Shown: piece by piece, positions 1 to 8,518 of the stretch
Position numbering within the stretch: the stretch's first letter is position 1
Layout: each line of letters begins with the position of its first letter
Assembly (NCBI RefSeq): GCF_018130765.1
Contig: NZ_JAFCJZ010000009.1
Location: forward strand, 1-64,000
DNA length: 64,000 nt
From: Bradyrhizobium iriomotense
Lineage (GTDB): Bacteria; Pseudomonadota; Alphaproteobacteria; Rhizobiales; Xanthobacteraceae
Reading direction: 5' to 3'
Notes under the pieces: model-generated
Told to the model about the DNA's origin: nothing
The model's input: only the letters and a program-made list of their open reading frames with translations
The model's database searches: none
Made by a program: the position numbers and the translations under genes

Positions 1-278
1 CGGCCAGCTTCCCGCTCCAGCCGGCGCGACGACCTGACCTGGTTGATGTAGCCGTAAAGATAGAGCCTCAGCAGATCCGCAGGATCGTAGGGCGGATGCC
101 CCACTTCCTCGGCGCCACGGTCCGCGTGGCGGAAGCCGAGCTTGGCAAGGTCGAGCGCGCAAACGAAGCTCTCGATCGCCCGGACCGGATTGTCCGGCCC
201 GACATAGTCCTCAATCCGCGCAGGAAGCAGACTGGGCTGCTCCCGGCTCTCGCCGGTCTTGAACGTGCGATTCGCCAT
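1..278 (-). CDS. IS1182-like transposase, N-terminal part, cut by window edge
   Basis: The reading frame opens at an ATG at 278 on the minus strand and stays open for 92 codons to the window edge. The visible part matches the N-terminal region of IS1182-type DDE transposases: an opening MANRTF segment, the phrase DYVGPDNPVRAIESFV, then HPPYDPADLLRLYLYGY and a basic RSSRRLERE stretch. This N-terminal domain precedes the catalytic domain, which would lie off the left edge, so the DDE residues cannot be checked. About 120 bases to its right (279-402) hold no gene and should contain one end of the element, but I cannot recognise the terminal inverted repeat without the other end. Whether the copy is complete is unknown. 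Confidence 0.75.
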   Translation of the reverse strand, partial: MANRTFKTGESREQPSLLPARIEDYVGPDNPVRAIESFVCALDLAKLGFRHADRGAEEVGHPPYDPADLLRLYLYGYINQVRSSRRLEREAG

Positions 279-402
279 AAGACGAAGCCTACATCAACTC
301 CCAAAAAGCGTCGTTCTTGCCCAGCCTCGACGAGTCAAACGTCGGCGCACTCGCGCTAACGTTATTGCGACTTCCGTAAGCGGTTGAACTCCCACGCAGT
401 TT

Positions 403-426
403 CTACTGTGCATGGGGTTGTTTTCG
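403..426 (-). repeat. 24-nt dispersed element, copy 1 (3' of sugar permease)
   Basis: These 24 bases are the exact reverse complement of 14587-14610. Read along the transcript of the upstream gene, each copy has the same orientation and starts about 8 to 22 bases after a stop codon (permease at 448, lolD at 14578). It contains the core AACAACCCCATGCACAGTAG. Function is unknown; it looks like a dispersed 3'-UTR element. Confidence 0.7.
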
Positions 427-447
427 TACTTTTTGTTTGGCGGCCGA

Positions 448-1476
448 CTACTCCGCCGCTTTTTCTCTCAAGCGCTGCGCATAGACGTTGATGATCAGCG
501 CCGCCAGCAGGATCAGGCCGCGGATCAGGATCTTCAGGAAGCTGTCGATGTTGACGTGGTCGAGGCCGTTATTCAGGACACCGAGAACGAAGAGCCCGAC
601 GATGGTGTTGCCGATGCCGCCGCGGCCACCGAACAGGCTGGTGCCGCCGACGACGACGGCGGCGATGGAGTCGAGCAGATAGGTGTCGAACTCGTTCTGC
701 TGCGCGCTGCCGAAATGAGCGACACCGAGCATGCCGCCGATGCCGGAGCACACCGCCGAGATCACCATGACGGCGCCGAGGATGAGCTTGACGTTGAGGC
801 CGGAATATTCGGCCGCCTCGCGGTTGCCTCCGACCATGTAGACGTAGCGGCCGAAGCGCGTGTAGGTCAGCACCAGATGGCCGCCGAGCAGCATGATGGC
901 GGCGACGATGACGATCCAGGGGATGCCGCCGATCGAGCCGGAGCCGAGCGTCGTGATCAGGCTCGGCACCTTGTAGGCGATCTGGCCGCGCACCAGGAGT
1001 GCGGAGATGCCGGCGGCGATCTGCATCATCGCCAGCGTCATGATGAAGGAGGGGATGCCGATCACGGTCAGCCCCAGCGCATTGACGAGGCCGAGCAGGG
1101 CGCAGAGCAGGATCGACAGGATGATCGCAACTGCGCCGGGCAGCGGGATGTTGGCGATGTTGACGTAGGATTCCTGCAGCGTGAAGTAGGCAACGGCAAT
1201 GCCGGTGACGTTGGCGATGCTGGCGATCGAGAGGTCGATCTCGGCGCAGAGGATCACGAAGGTGAGGCCGACGGCGATGATGCCCGTCACCGACACCTGC
1301 GTCAGGATGTTGCCGAGATTGTCGAGCGTGGCGAAGGAGGGGCTGGCGAAGGCGAAGAAGGCGGACAGGAAGATCAGCGTCAGGAACGGGGCGATGTTGC
1401 GCATCTGCGAGCGCAGGAAGGGCGCAAGGCCGCGCGCCCGATGGGCTTCCGCAAAGGCCGTCTCACTGCTCGCCAT
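448..1476 (-). CDS. Sugar ABC transporter permease (RbsC-type)
   Basis: Inner-membrane permease of a ribose/xylose-type ABC importer, 342 residues, a normal length for the family. It is strongly hydrophobic with about nine predicted membrane spans from residue 28 onward. It carries the family motif EAAEYSGLNV (about 220-229), the cytoplasmic loop that couples to the ATPase, and a conserved segment around DSIAAVVVGGTSLFGG (269-284). The ATG has a GGAGAAG ribosome-binding site seven or so bases upstream. It is the last gene of a leftward operon with the double ATPase 12 bases upstream and the binding protein before that. The sugar carried cannot be read from the sequence. Confidence 0.93.
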   Translation of the reverse strand: MASSETAFAEAHRARGLAPFLRSQMRNIAPFLTLIFLSAFFAFASPSFATLDNLGNILTQVSVTGIIAVGLTFVILCAEIDLSIASIANVTGIAVAYFTLQESYVNIANIPLPGAVAIILSILLCALLGLVNALGLTVIGIPSFIMTLAMMQIAAGISALLVRGQIAYKVPSLITTLGSGSIGGIPWIVIVAAIMLLGGHLVLTYTRFGRYVYMVGGNREAAEYSGLNVKLILGAVMVISAVCSGIGGMLGVAHFGSAQQNEFDTYLLDSIAAVVVGGTSLFGGRGGIGNTIVGLFVLGVLNNGLDHVNIDSFLKILIRGLILLAALIINVYAQRLREKAAE

Positions 1477-1488
1477 GGTGCTTCTCCG

Positions 1489-2991
1489 TCACGCCGCTTC
1501 CAGCAGGCGGTCCTTGCTGACCGGCTCGTTCTTGAATTCCCGCACCAATGCGCCGCGCTTGAGCACGAGGATGCGGTCGGCCAGCGACAGCACCGTTTCC
1601 GGCTCGGTCGACAGCACGATGATCGCGAGCCCCCTGGCGCGGAGGTCGCGGACGATGTTGATGACGTCGTTCTTGGCGCCGACATCCATGCCGCGGGTCG
1701 GCTCGCAAAGCACCAGCAGCCTTGGCGGATAGGTGAGCCATTTTGCCAGCGCCACCTTCTGCTGGTTGCCGCCCGAGAGCATGCCGAGATCGAGGCCGAC
1801 CACCGGCGGCCTGATCTGCAACTGCTCAACCTGGCGCCTCGCGATATCGCGCTCCTGCGTTGGCTTGAGCAGCAGGGAGGAGATGCGGTCGAGAATACTG
1901 ATCGAGATGTTCTTGTAGACCGGCTCCTGGTGAAACAGCATGTCGCGCCGGCTCTCCGGCACCAGCGCCACGCCCGCGCGCCGCGCTGCCGCCGTGCTGG
2001 CGAAGGTCTTGGGCGTGCCGTCGACGACAAGCGTGCCGCCGTCCGGCTTCAGCTTGCCGAACAGGATGCGCGAGAGCTCCTGCTGGCCGCAGCCCATAAA
2101 ACCATAGATGCCGAGCACCTCGCCGGCGCGCGCCTCGAAGGAGACGTCCTTCAGGCTGCGCGCAAGCGAGAGCTGATCGGCCTTCAGAACCACCGTGCTG
2201 TCGCTCGGCTGCGGCAGCATCAGATCGTCGGTGTAGCTGTGCTCGAGCGCCTCGCCGCCACGGCCGATCATGGCCTCGATCAGCGCGCCCTTGCTGGTCG
2301 CCGCGCTCGCGGTCTCCGCGACCTTCCGCCCGTTTCGGAACACGGTCACCGTGTCGGACACAAGCAGGATGTCCTCAATGAAATGCGAGATGAAGACGAT
2401 TGCCGTGCCGTCCTCGCGCAGCCGCCTCAGCGTTGTGAACAGACGCTCGACCTCGGGCGGGGAGAGGGCGGAGGTCGGCTCGTCCAGGATGACGATGCGC
2501 GCGCCGGAGAACAGCACGCGGGCGATCTCGATCAGCTGCTGCAGCCCGATCGGTAAGTCGCCAAGCCGCGACATCGGATCGACGTCGATGCCGAAGCGGG
2601 CGAGCTGCTCGCCGGCCTCGCGCGCCATCCGCCGCCATTGCACGAGGCCGAGGGCGTTGGTCGGCTGGTTGCCGAGGAAGACGTTCTCGGCAACCGTGAG
2701 ATCGGGGGCGACAGAGAGCTCCTGATGCACCATGGCGATGCCGGCCGCATGCGCGTCGCGGGCCGAGCGGAAATGCGTCTCCTTCCCGTCGATCAGGAAG
2801 CGGCCGGAGAACTCGGTGTGCACGCCGGCGATGATCTTCATCAGCGTGCTTTTGCCCGCGCCGTTCTCGCCGACGAGACCGTGGATCTCGCCGGGAAGAA
2901 GCGCGAAGTCGACACCACGAAGCGCTTCGACGCCGCCGAAGCTCTTCGTGATGCCCTGCAGTTCCAGGATGGGTGAACGACCCGCTGACAT
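1489..2991 (-). CDS. Sugar ABC transporter ATPase, two nucleotide-binding domains (RbsA/MglA-type)
   Basis: A 500-residue fused double ATPase that powers the neighbouring RbsC-type permease. The first domain has Walker A GENGAGKS (41-48), a Walker B region ILDEPTSAL (168-176) and a degenerate signature IGLQQLIEIA. The second has a good signature LSGGNQQ (405-411), but its Walker A is degenerate (GFMGCGQQE, 297-305, no lysine) and its Walker B aspartate is a cysteine (LVLCEPTRG, Cys429). A weak second Walker A is usual in this family; the Asp-to-Cys change is less so. The domain pair probably has one hydrolytic site. The start ATG at 2991 lies 6 bases after the stop codon of the binding-protein gene, so the two are co-transcribed and probably translationally coupled. 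Confidence 0.94.
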   Translation of the reverse strand: MSAGRSPILELQGITKSFGGVEALRGVDFALLPGEIHGLVGENGAGKSTLMKIIAGVHTEFSGRFLIDGKETHFRSARDAHAAGIAMVHQELSVAPDLTVAENVFLGNQPTNALGLVQWRRMAREAGEQLARFGIDVDPMSRLGDLPIGLQQLIEIARVLFSGARIVILDEPTSALSPPEVERLFTTLRRLREDGTAIVFISHFIEDILLVSDTVTVFRNGRKVAETASAATSKGALIEAMIGRGGEALEHSYTDDLMLPQPSDSTVVLKADQLSLARSLKDVSFEARAGEVLGIYGFMGCGQQELSRILFGKLKPDGGTLVVDGTPKTFASTAAARRAGVALVPESRRDMLFHQEPVYKNISISILDRISSLLLKPTQERDIARRQVEQLQIRPPVVGLDLGMLSGGNQQKVALAKWLTYPPRLLVLCEPTRGMDVGAKNDVINIVRDLRARGLAIIVLSTEPETVLSLADRILVLKRGALVREFKNEPVSKDRLLEAA

Positions 2992-2997
2992 GGACGC

Positions 2998-4020
2998 TCA
3001 GATCAGGAAGTGATCCTGCATCCACTGCATCCCGGCGGCGTTGGCCTTGGTCACGACCGGGCCGTCGGTGACGACGTTCTTGGGAATGCCCTGTCCGCTC
3101 TTTTCGCCGCCGACCACGGCGGAGACGCCTGCGATGATGGCGCCGCCATGGATGCGGCAGGACGGATTGCGCACGGTCGCGAACATGCGGCCTTCGCTCA
3201 CCGCTTGGATCGCCGGCGGCATGGCGTCGACGCCGCCGATCAGGATGTTGGTGCGGCCGCGCGCCTTCATGATGTTGGCCGCCGCCAGCGCCATGTCGTC
3301 ATTGTGGAAGAACGCCGCGTCGATCTGGGGATACTTCGTGAGGTACGTTTCCCAGAGACGTGCGGTCTTCGAGACGTCCCAGTCGGCCGGCTGGGTGTCG
3401 AGCACCTCGATCCCGGGGAATTGCTTGACGACCGAGTTGAAGCCCTTGGCCCGTCCTTGCGCGCCGGTATGTCCGAGCGCGCCCTGCGTCATGATGATCT
3501 TGCCCTTGCCGCCCATGGCGTTGCAGAGGGCCTGCGTCACCGAAGCGCCCATGAACTCGTTGTCGGGGGCGAGGAAGGAATGGACGTTAATCTGGTCGAG
3601 CGGCGCGATCAGCGTGTCCATGTCGATCACCGGCGTGCCGGCGTCGATCATCTTCTGCACCGGCTGGGTGAGGGTGCCGATGCCGAACGCCTGGATCGCG
3701 ACGAAGTCCCATTTCTGCGAGGCCATGTTGTCGATCGCCGCGCGCTGCTTCACCGCATCGAGCTGGCCGTCGAACCAGGTGACTTCGACATTGAACAGCT
3801 TGCCCCAGAATTCCGCCGCCTGCTTGCCCTGCGCGCACCACGTCGCCTGAAGGCCCGCATTGGAGAACGCCGCCTTCAGCGGTTTCTCGCTGCGTCCGAC
3901 TTCGGCGGCCAGTGCTGGATTTATGCCCATGCTGCCGAAGAGGGCAGCCCCGGCGCCGGCGGTCGCTGCCGCCTGAAGAAGATCGCGCCTCGTCGTCGAG
4001 AAATCTTTCGTCCCGGACAT
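2998..4020 (-). CDS. Sugar ABC transporter substrate-binding protein (periplasmic binding protein type 1)
   Basis: Periplasmic binding protein of 340 residues, first gene of the ribose-type import operon. I chose the ATG at 4020 (MSGTKDF) rather than the longer frame from 4104, because it has a GGGAGCG ribosome-binding site upstream and places a twin-arginine-like signal (TTRRDLLQAAATAGAG) at the N-terminus. Mature residues include typical features of the sugar-binding family (PF13407 type): MASQKWDFVAIQ, the hinge segment NDDMALAAANIMKARG and IGGVDAMPPAIQAV. A Tat signal is moderately unusual for a sugar-binding protein but is common in this group of bacteria. The ligand is not identifiable. 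Confidence 0.92.
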   Translation of the reverse strand: MSGTKDFSTTRRDLLQAAATAGAGAALFGSMGINPALAAEVGRSEKPLKAAFSNAGLQATWCAQGKQAAEFWGKLFNVEVTWFDGQLDAVKQRAAIDNMASQKWDFVAIQAFGIGTLTQPVQKMIDAGTPVIDMDTLIAPLDQINVHSFLAPDNEFMGASVTQALCNAMGGKGKIIMTQGALGHTGAQGRAKGFNSVVKQFPGIEVLDTQPADWDVSKTARLWETYLTKYPQIDAAFFHNDDMALAAANIMKARGRTNILIGGVDAMPPAIQAVSEGRMFATVRNPSCRIHGGAIIAGVSAVVGGEKSGQGIPKNVVTDGPVVTKANAAGMQWMQDHFLI

Positions 4021-4157
4021 CGCTCGCTCCCATATATCTTGTCGTCGGCGCGTCATTGCTTGCGCGACCGATGTCCGAAAGTCTCTCACAAGAGTTGTTG
4101 GCACTCAATCTGCAATCAATCGTGAGATCGCCGCTCGCGTTGGTGCAGCGCAAAGCG

Positions 4158-4562
4158 TCAGGCCGGAATGCCGGCGTATGTGTCGATCTCGACGAGCAAT
4201 GCGTCCCAGGCCAGCGCCATGTTCGGCGTCCATTCATCGCCGAGCAGATCGCGCAGCGTATCCCTGATGATGGCGAAGAAGGCGATGAACAGTTCGCGCG
4301 ACGTGCCATAGGCGTCGTGCGATGCGATCTCGCAGGCGATCAGCCGGAAATGTCCGCACCGCTCGCCTGCGAAGTCGAGAATCGCCTCGATCGTCAGCGC
4401 CAGCATCGATCCCTTCACGAGCTTGCTGCCTTGCGTCCGGAACATCGTCTGCGTTTCCGGATGGGCTTCGAACAGCCTCTGATAGACGAGCGGCGTGAGA
4501 TCAGCGCAGCGCCGTGCCGCGAGCTCAAAACTCTGTTCGATGGGATGGAGGGAAGCATTCAT
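4158..4562 (-). CDS. Single-domain bacterial globin
   Basis: A 134-residue all-helical protein resembling bacterial single-domain globins. The B-C region reads YQRLFEAHPETQTMF, with Phe41 as the likely CD1 phenylalanine, and the F-helix region SHDAYGTSRELF gives His82 as the probable proximal haem ligand. A C-terminal GDEWTPNMALAWDALL matches the H helix. It may bind oxygen or NO; no reductase domain is attached. The frame can be extended to an ATG at 4577, but that start lies only 7 bases beyond the U-run of a strong intrinsic-terminator hairpin, so the internal ATG at 4562 is preferred. It is separated from the sugar operon by about 140 bases and is likely its own unit. Confidence 0.75.
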   Translation of the reverse strand: MNASLHPIEQSFELAARRCADLTPLVYQRLFEAHPETQTMFRTQGSKLVKGSMLALTIEAILDFAGERCGHFRLIACEIASHDAYGTSRELFIAFFAIIRDTLRDLLGDEWTPNMALAWDALLVEIDTYAGIPA

Positions 4563-4583
4563 CGGCTTTTCAGCCATGCGGGC

Positions 4584-4612
4584 AAAAAAAGAGCGGGGCC
4601 CTGGCCCCGCTC
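4584..4612 (-). terminator. Intrinsic terminator-like hairpin directly upstream of globin
   Basis: On the minus strand a perfect 10-bp GC stem (GAGCGGGGCC / GGCCCCGCTC, loop of two bases in the simplest fold) is followed by seven T residues. This is a textbook rho-independent terminator pointing toward the globin gene, whose start is only 7 or 22 bases further on. It ends an unknown upstream transcript or acts as an attenuator. Confidence 0.75.
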
Positions 4613-5030
4613 AAAAATTGTGTCGACCCTATTATCCCCGATCTTAAGATTTGATCTTGATTGACGGGGCGACGCTGCATTTTGCGCGCCAGGGGCTCCT
4701 CCCGAGACTTGGACCACCAGGCCTCGACCTCGCGGTCAGCGCCTGAGCAAGAGGATGCTAGATCAACTTTTCTCACTTGTCATCATTTTCGGCAACGATT
4801 GTTCAAAATAAGAGCAGCTGACGAAATGATCGGGCTTTTGGCTATCTAAGCATATGACAAATATAAGAAATCTGTGGATGGGCGGGGATGGTTGGGCTGC
4901 CTCAAATGCCGGACCCCGCCCGCCGGTAGGGGGATCCGACCACAGTTTTGGAATTTGCGCTGGGCCAAGCGGGCGGCGGAACTGGCCTCGACTCGGGTGC
5001 CGACGCGGTGTTTAGTTAGCGCACGAACGA
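4613..5030. other. Long intergenic region without a firm gene
   Basis: About 420 bases between the hairpin and the DUF2946 gene. On the minus strand a 68-codon frame (4570-4776, GTG start) has a protein-like middle (EVEAWWSKSREEPL...RRPVNQDQIL), but it runs through the terminator stem and has no convincing ribosome-binding site, so it may be a decayed gene or a small RNA ending at the hairpin. The AT-rich stretch 4755-4880 is the likely promoter area for the rightward copper locus. I saw no recognisable riboswitch. Confidence 0.4.
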
Positions 5031-5417
5031 ATGGTTCGGTGGATGCGCGCACGGCTGCAAAAATTCTTACCTCTGGTCCTGCTCGCTTTGGCGATGCAGG
5101 TGCTGGCGCCGATTGCCGCCTGTCTGGCGGCAAGCCGAGCCGTTGCCGATCCGCTGTCCGCCGCCGTCATCTGCCATAGCGCGAGCGACCAGGGCGGTCT
5201 GAACGATCGGACTGGCTCGCCGACCGCGCATGGCGCTGCCTGTGCACTCTGTTGTCTGGCGCAGGCGAACGCTTCGCTCGATTCGCCGCCGCAGACAGCG
5301 TTCGCCATTCCCTTCCGCCACGTCGAACGCGTGGTGTGGCACACGGCGGATGTTCCCAACGTTGCCGCCCATAAGGGCTCAAGCGCCCAGGCGCGCGCGC
5401 CTCCCCGCATTTCCTGA
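5031..5417 (+). CDS. DUF2946 family secreted protein, first gene of copper locus
   Basis: A 128-residue protein with an N-terminal hydrophobic segment (KFLPLVLLALAMQVLAPIAA, residues 11-30) that serves as signal or anchor. It has the DUF2946 hallmark of a short His/Cys cluster, here His67 followed by ACALCC (Cys71, Cys74, Cys75), plus Cys48-His49, all plausible copper ligands. DUF2946 genes typically sit beside TonB-dependent receptors and copper chaperones, as here. A second in-frame ATG at 5043 is an alternative start. The next gene begins 84 bases downstream. The biochemical role of the family is not established. Confidence 0.8.
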   Translation: MVRWMRARLQKFLPLVLLALAMQVLAPIAACLAASRAVADPLSAAVICHSASDQGGLNDRTGSPTAHGAACALCCLAQANASLDSPPQTAFAIPFRHVERVVWHTADVPNVAAHKGSSAQARAPPRIS

Positions 5418-5501
5418 CGACCTCCACCGTCGCCGCGGCTCGTCCGCTGGCGATTGATGCTGTCGAACAGCCGGGAAGAAAGCCGGCGTCAGGAATGCCC
5501 C

Positions 5502-7958
5502 ATGTTACGTTGTCATGCCCGCCGTGGCGTGAGCATCGTTGCCGTCCAGGCTGCGCTGCTTGCCTCGTCGAGCGGAGTTTTCGCCCAGAGCAGCAGCGCA
5601 GTGCTGCCGCCGGTTACCGTCGATGCGCCCGCGGCAACGAAGCCCAAGCCGCGCAAGCCGTCGGTGCAGACGACTGCCGCCCGGGGCCGGTGGGCGAAGC
5701 CCGCCAGCGAGCGGGAAGCTTCCGTCGTCACAGGCGAGCAGGGGGCGGGTAGCACCCGGCCGTCACTGGAGCCACCGGATGCCGTGGCGCGCTATCAATT
5801 GCCGCAGCGCTCCTTCAGCATCACGGCGAAGGAGGTCGATGAGACAATCAACCTCAAGGACCCCGAGGACGCCGTCAAATACATGCCGAGCCTGTTCGTG
5901 CGGAAGCGCAACGACGGGGATAACAATGCCGTGCTCGCGACGCGCAGCTGGGGCCTCAATTCGAGCTCGCGGACGTTGATCTACTACGACGATCTCCTGA
6001 TCTCGGCGCTGATCGGCAACAACAACACGAATGCCTCGCCGAAATGGAACCTGATCTCGCCGGAAGCGATCGGGCGGGTCGACTACCTCAATGGTCCGTT
6101 CGCGGCCGCCTATCCCGGCAATTCGATCGGCGGCGTGCTACTGATCTCGTCAAAGATGCCGGACAGGCCGTTTGCGGTCGCCAAGGAAACCGTGTCCGTG
6201 ATGCCGTGGAACCAGTACGGCACCAAGGACACCTACGTGACCAGCCAGACCAGCGCGGCCGCCGGCAATCGCGACGGCAAGCTGTCCTGGCTCGTCAGCG
6301 CCAACTATCTCGACAGTTTTCAGCAGCCACTCACCTACACCACCAGCGCGACAATCCCAGCCGGCACGACCGGTGCTTTCCCGGCTAAGAACAAGGTCGG
6401 TCAGGAAGCCGACGTCGTCGGCACCGGCATTCTCGCCCATTCGCAGCAGACGTCAGCCAATCTGCGGCTCGCCTACGATCTGTCGCCGCTGGTGCAGGCA
6501 ACTTATTCGCTCGGGATCTGGAACAATCACCAGGTATCGGATCCGCAGACCTATCTGCGGTCGACGGCAACGGGACTGCCGACCTTCAATGGCATCACGA
6601 CCTTCGCGAATGCCAAGTACATATGGGACCAGACCCATATGAGCAACGCGGTCGCGATCAAGAGCGACACCAAGGGCATTTTCGATTTTGATCTGTCCGC
6701 CTCGAGCTACAACTATCTCGAGGACACTCAGCTCAATCCCTACACGGTCACGTCAGGCCTCGGTTTCTCTCAGAACGGCAAGATCCAGCGCATGGACGGC
6801 ACCAATTGGCAGAACGCCGACGCCAAGGGCATCTGGCGTCCGCTGGGTTATGGCGGAGCGCACGAAATCAGCTTTGGCATTCACGGCGACAGGTATCGTC
6901 TTGAAAATCCGACCTACGGATCTTCAGTCTGGTATCAGGCCTCGACCGCGACGGGACAGCTCTATGCCAATAGTCAGGGTGAAACGCGCACTGGCGCGCT
7001 ATGGCTTCAGGACGCCTGGAAGATACAGCCCAATCTGAAGCTGACATTGGGTGGACGGCTGGAGAACTGGCAAGCGCTCGACGGCCAGAACGTCGTGACC
7101 CTGGCGAACGGCGTCGGGCTTATCACCTCGTCGTTTTCGAAGAACCAGCCGGGTCTTGCGTCGACGAATTTCTCGCCAAAGGCGTCGCTGTCCTACGATC
7201 CGAACAAGGACTGGAACATAACCGCCAGTTTCGGCGAGGCCTATCGCTATCCGACCGTCCTCGAACTCTATCAGAACGTCACAGTCGGCAACACGATCAC
7301 GGTGGCCAATCCTTTCCTGAGACCCGAGCAGGATTTCACCGGGGAGCTCAACATCGAGCGTCACTGGAATGACGGCCGTGTCAGGCTGACCCTGTTCAGA
7401 GAGCGGACCAACGACGCGATCATCGCGCAGACCAACATGATCAACGCCACCCAGAGTGCGACGACGTTCAGCAACGTCGATGCCATCAGGATGCAGGGTG
7501 TGGAATTATCTGCTGATAAGGACAATGTCGTCATCGAGGGCTTGCAGGTCTTCGGCAGTGTGACCTACGTCGACTCCAAAATCCTGGCGGACGCGGGCTG
7601 GGCTGGCAGGGACCCGCTGACGAACGTACCCACCACCGTCGTCGGCAAGCGCGTGCCTTACGTGCCCGACTGGCGCGCCAAGTTCGGCGTGACCTACCGG
7701 CCGAACGACAGCTGGGCCTACACGGTTGCCGCACGCTATAGCGGCAAGCAATATTCGACGCTGGACAACACGGATCGTGTTTCCCACGTCTATGGCGCGT
7801 TCGATAATTTCTTCGTCGTGGACTTGAAGATCCACTACAACGCGACGAAGAATTTTGCGTTCGACTTCGGCATCGATAATCTCTTCAACGAGCAGTATTT
7901 CCTGTTCCATCCGTTTCCGGGGCGAACCTTCGTTCTCGCCGCCAAGTACACGTTCTGA
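5502..7958 (+). CDS. TonB-dependent outer-membrane receptor, probable copper uptake
   Basis: An 818-residue outer-membrane receptor with a signal peptide (MLRCHARRGVSIVAVQAALL, cleavage near VFAQ), a plug domain (about residues 100-240, including PEDAVKYMPSLFVRK and TLIYYDDLLIS) and a long 22-strand barrel ending in the terminal aromatic VLAAKYTF. I chose the ATG at 5502, which has AGGAA seven bases upstream and gives a clean signal peptide; the frame extends to 5454. Energy would come from TonB-ExbBD encoded elsewhere. The context (DUF2946, PCuAC, YcnI, CopCD) suggests a copper or copper-chelate substrate rather than a siderophore, but that is inferred from neighbours only. Confidence 0.9.
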   Translation: MLRCHARRGVSIVAVQAALLASSSGVFAQSSSAVLPPVTVDAPAATKPKPRKPSVQTTAARGRWAKPASEREASVVTGEQGAGSTRPSLEPPDAVARYQLPQRSFSITAKEVDETINLKDPEDAVKYMPSLFVRKRNDGDNNAVLATRSWGLNSSSRTLIYYDDLLISALIGNNNTNASPKWNLISPEAIGRVDYLNGPFAAAYPGNSIGGVLLISSKMPDRPFAVAKETVSVMPWNQYGTKDTYVTSQTSAAAGNRDGKLSWLVSANYLDSFQQPLTYTTSATIPAGTTGAFPAKNKVGQEADVVGTGILAHSQQTSANLRLAYDLSPLVQATYSLGIWNNHQVSDPQTYLRSTATGLPTFNGITTFANAKYIWDQTHMSNAVAIKSDTKGIFDFDLSASSYNYLEDTQLNPYTVTSGLGFSQNGKIQRMDGTNWQNADAKGIWRPLGYGGAHEISFGIHGDRYRLENPTYGSSVWYQASTATGQLYANSQGETRTGALWLQDAWKIQPNLKLTLGGRLENWQALDGQNVVTLANGVGLITSSFSKNQPGLASTNFSPKASLSYDPNKDWNITASFGEAYRYPTVLELYQNVTVGNTITVANPFLRPEQDFTGELNIERHWNDGRVRLTLFRERTNDAIIAQTNMINATQSATTFSNVDAIRMQGVELSADKDNVVIEGLQVFGSVTYVDSKILADAGWAGRDPLTNVPTTVVGKRVPYVPDWRAKFGVTYRPNDSWAYTVAARYSGKQYSTLDNTDRVSHVYGAFDNFFVVDLKIHYNATKNFAFDFGIDNLFNEQYFLFHPFPGRTFVLAAKYTF

Positions 7959-7996
7959 CGGGTGGAATGATGTTGACGACAAGAAAGGCAAACCAC

Positions 7997-8518
7997 ATGC
8001 ACAAGCTCTCACGCATCCTCGCTCTCGCCGCACTCTCCGCCGCAATGTTCGCCGCCCCCGTCCGCGCCGACGACATCAAGGCCGGGGATCTCGTCATCTC
8101 GCAGGCGTGGAGCCGGGCGACGCCGGGCGGCGCCAAGGTCGCGGGCGGCTATCTGACGATCGAGAACAAGGGAACGGCCGCGGACAGACTGGTCAGCGTT
8201 TCCGCCGACATCGCGGGCAAGGCCGAGGTCCACGAGATGGCGATGGACAACGGCGTGATGAAGATGCGTCACCTCGACCAGGGGCTGGTGATCGATCCCG
8301 GCAAGACCGTGAAGCTCGCGCCCGGCGGCTATCACCTCATGCTCCAGGAGCTGAAGGGGCCGTTCAAGCAAGGCGACAAGGTTCCGGTGACGCTTCAGTT
8401 CGAGAAGGCCGGCAAGGTCGCCGTGTCTCTCGATGTGCAAGCCGTCGGCGCGCAGGCGCCGGGCGACGGCGGGCAGATGATGAAGAAGATGCACGATCAT
8501 TCGGGAATGAAAATGTGA
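7997..8518 (+). CDS. PCuAC-type periplasmic copper chaperone
   Basis: A 173-residue exported protein with signal peptide ending near APVRADD. It matches the PCuAC (DUF461) family, periplasmic Cu(I) chaperones that supply copper to cytochrome oxidase: VHEMAMDNGVMKM and, about 22 residues later, GGYHLML provide the His/Met copper site. A short tail (MMKKMHDHSGMKM) adds further Met and His ligands, as in longer family members. The ATG at 7997 has AAAGG eight bases upstream; the frame extends to 7967. It begins 38 bases after the receptor and its TGA overlaps the next ATG (TGATG), implying coupled translation. Confidence 0.9.
   Translation: MHKLSRILALAALSAAMFAAPVRADDIKAGDLVISQAWSRATPGGAKVAGGYLTIENKGTAADRLVSVSADIAGKAEVHEMAMDNGVMKMRHLDQGLVIDPGKTVKLAPGGYHLMLQELKGPFKQGDKVPVTLQFEKAGKVAVSLDVQAVGAQAPGDGGQMMKKMHDHSGMKM

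Noticed and set aside
412..2556. 714-codon frame on the plus strand opposite the sugar permease and ATPase
   Set aside because: It is rich in D, H, R, Q and A, typical of the antisense of GC-rich genes, and lies over two clear ABC transporter genes.
4570..4776. 68-codon minus-strand frame upstream of the globin
   Set aside because: It reads straight through a perfect terminator stem and lacks a ribosome-binding site, so it is not listed as a gene, although its middle looks protein-like.
4861..5030. Cobalamin or other riboswitch before the copper locus
   Set aside because: The GC-rich stretch has some complementary segments, but the conserved riboswitch core sequences are not present.
5454..5501. 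Upstream in-frame ATG for the TonB receptor
   Set aside because: The extra residues are charged and would disturb the signal peptide that starts cleanly at 5502.
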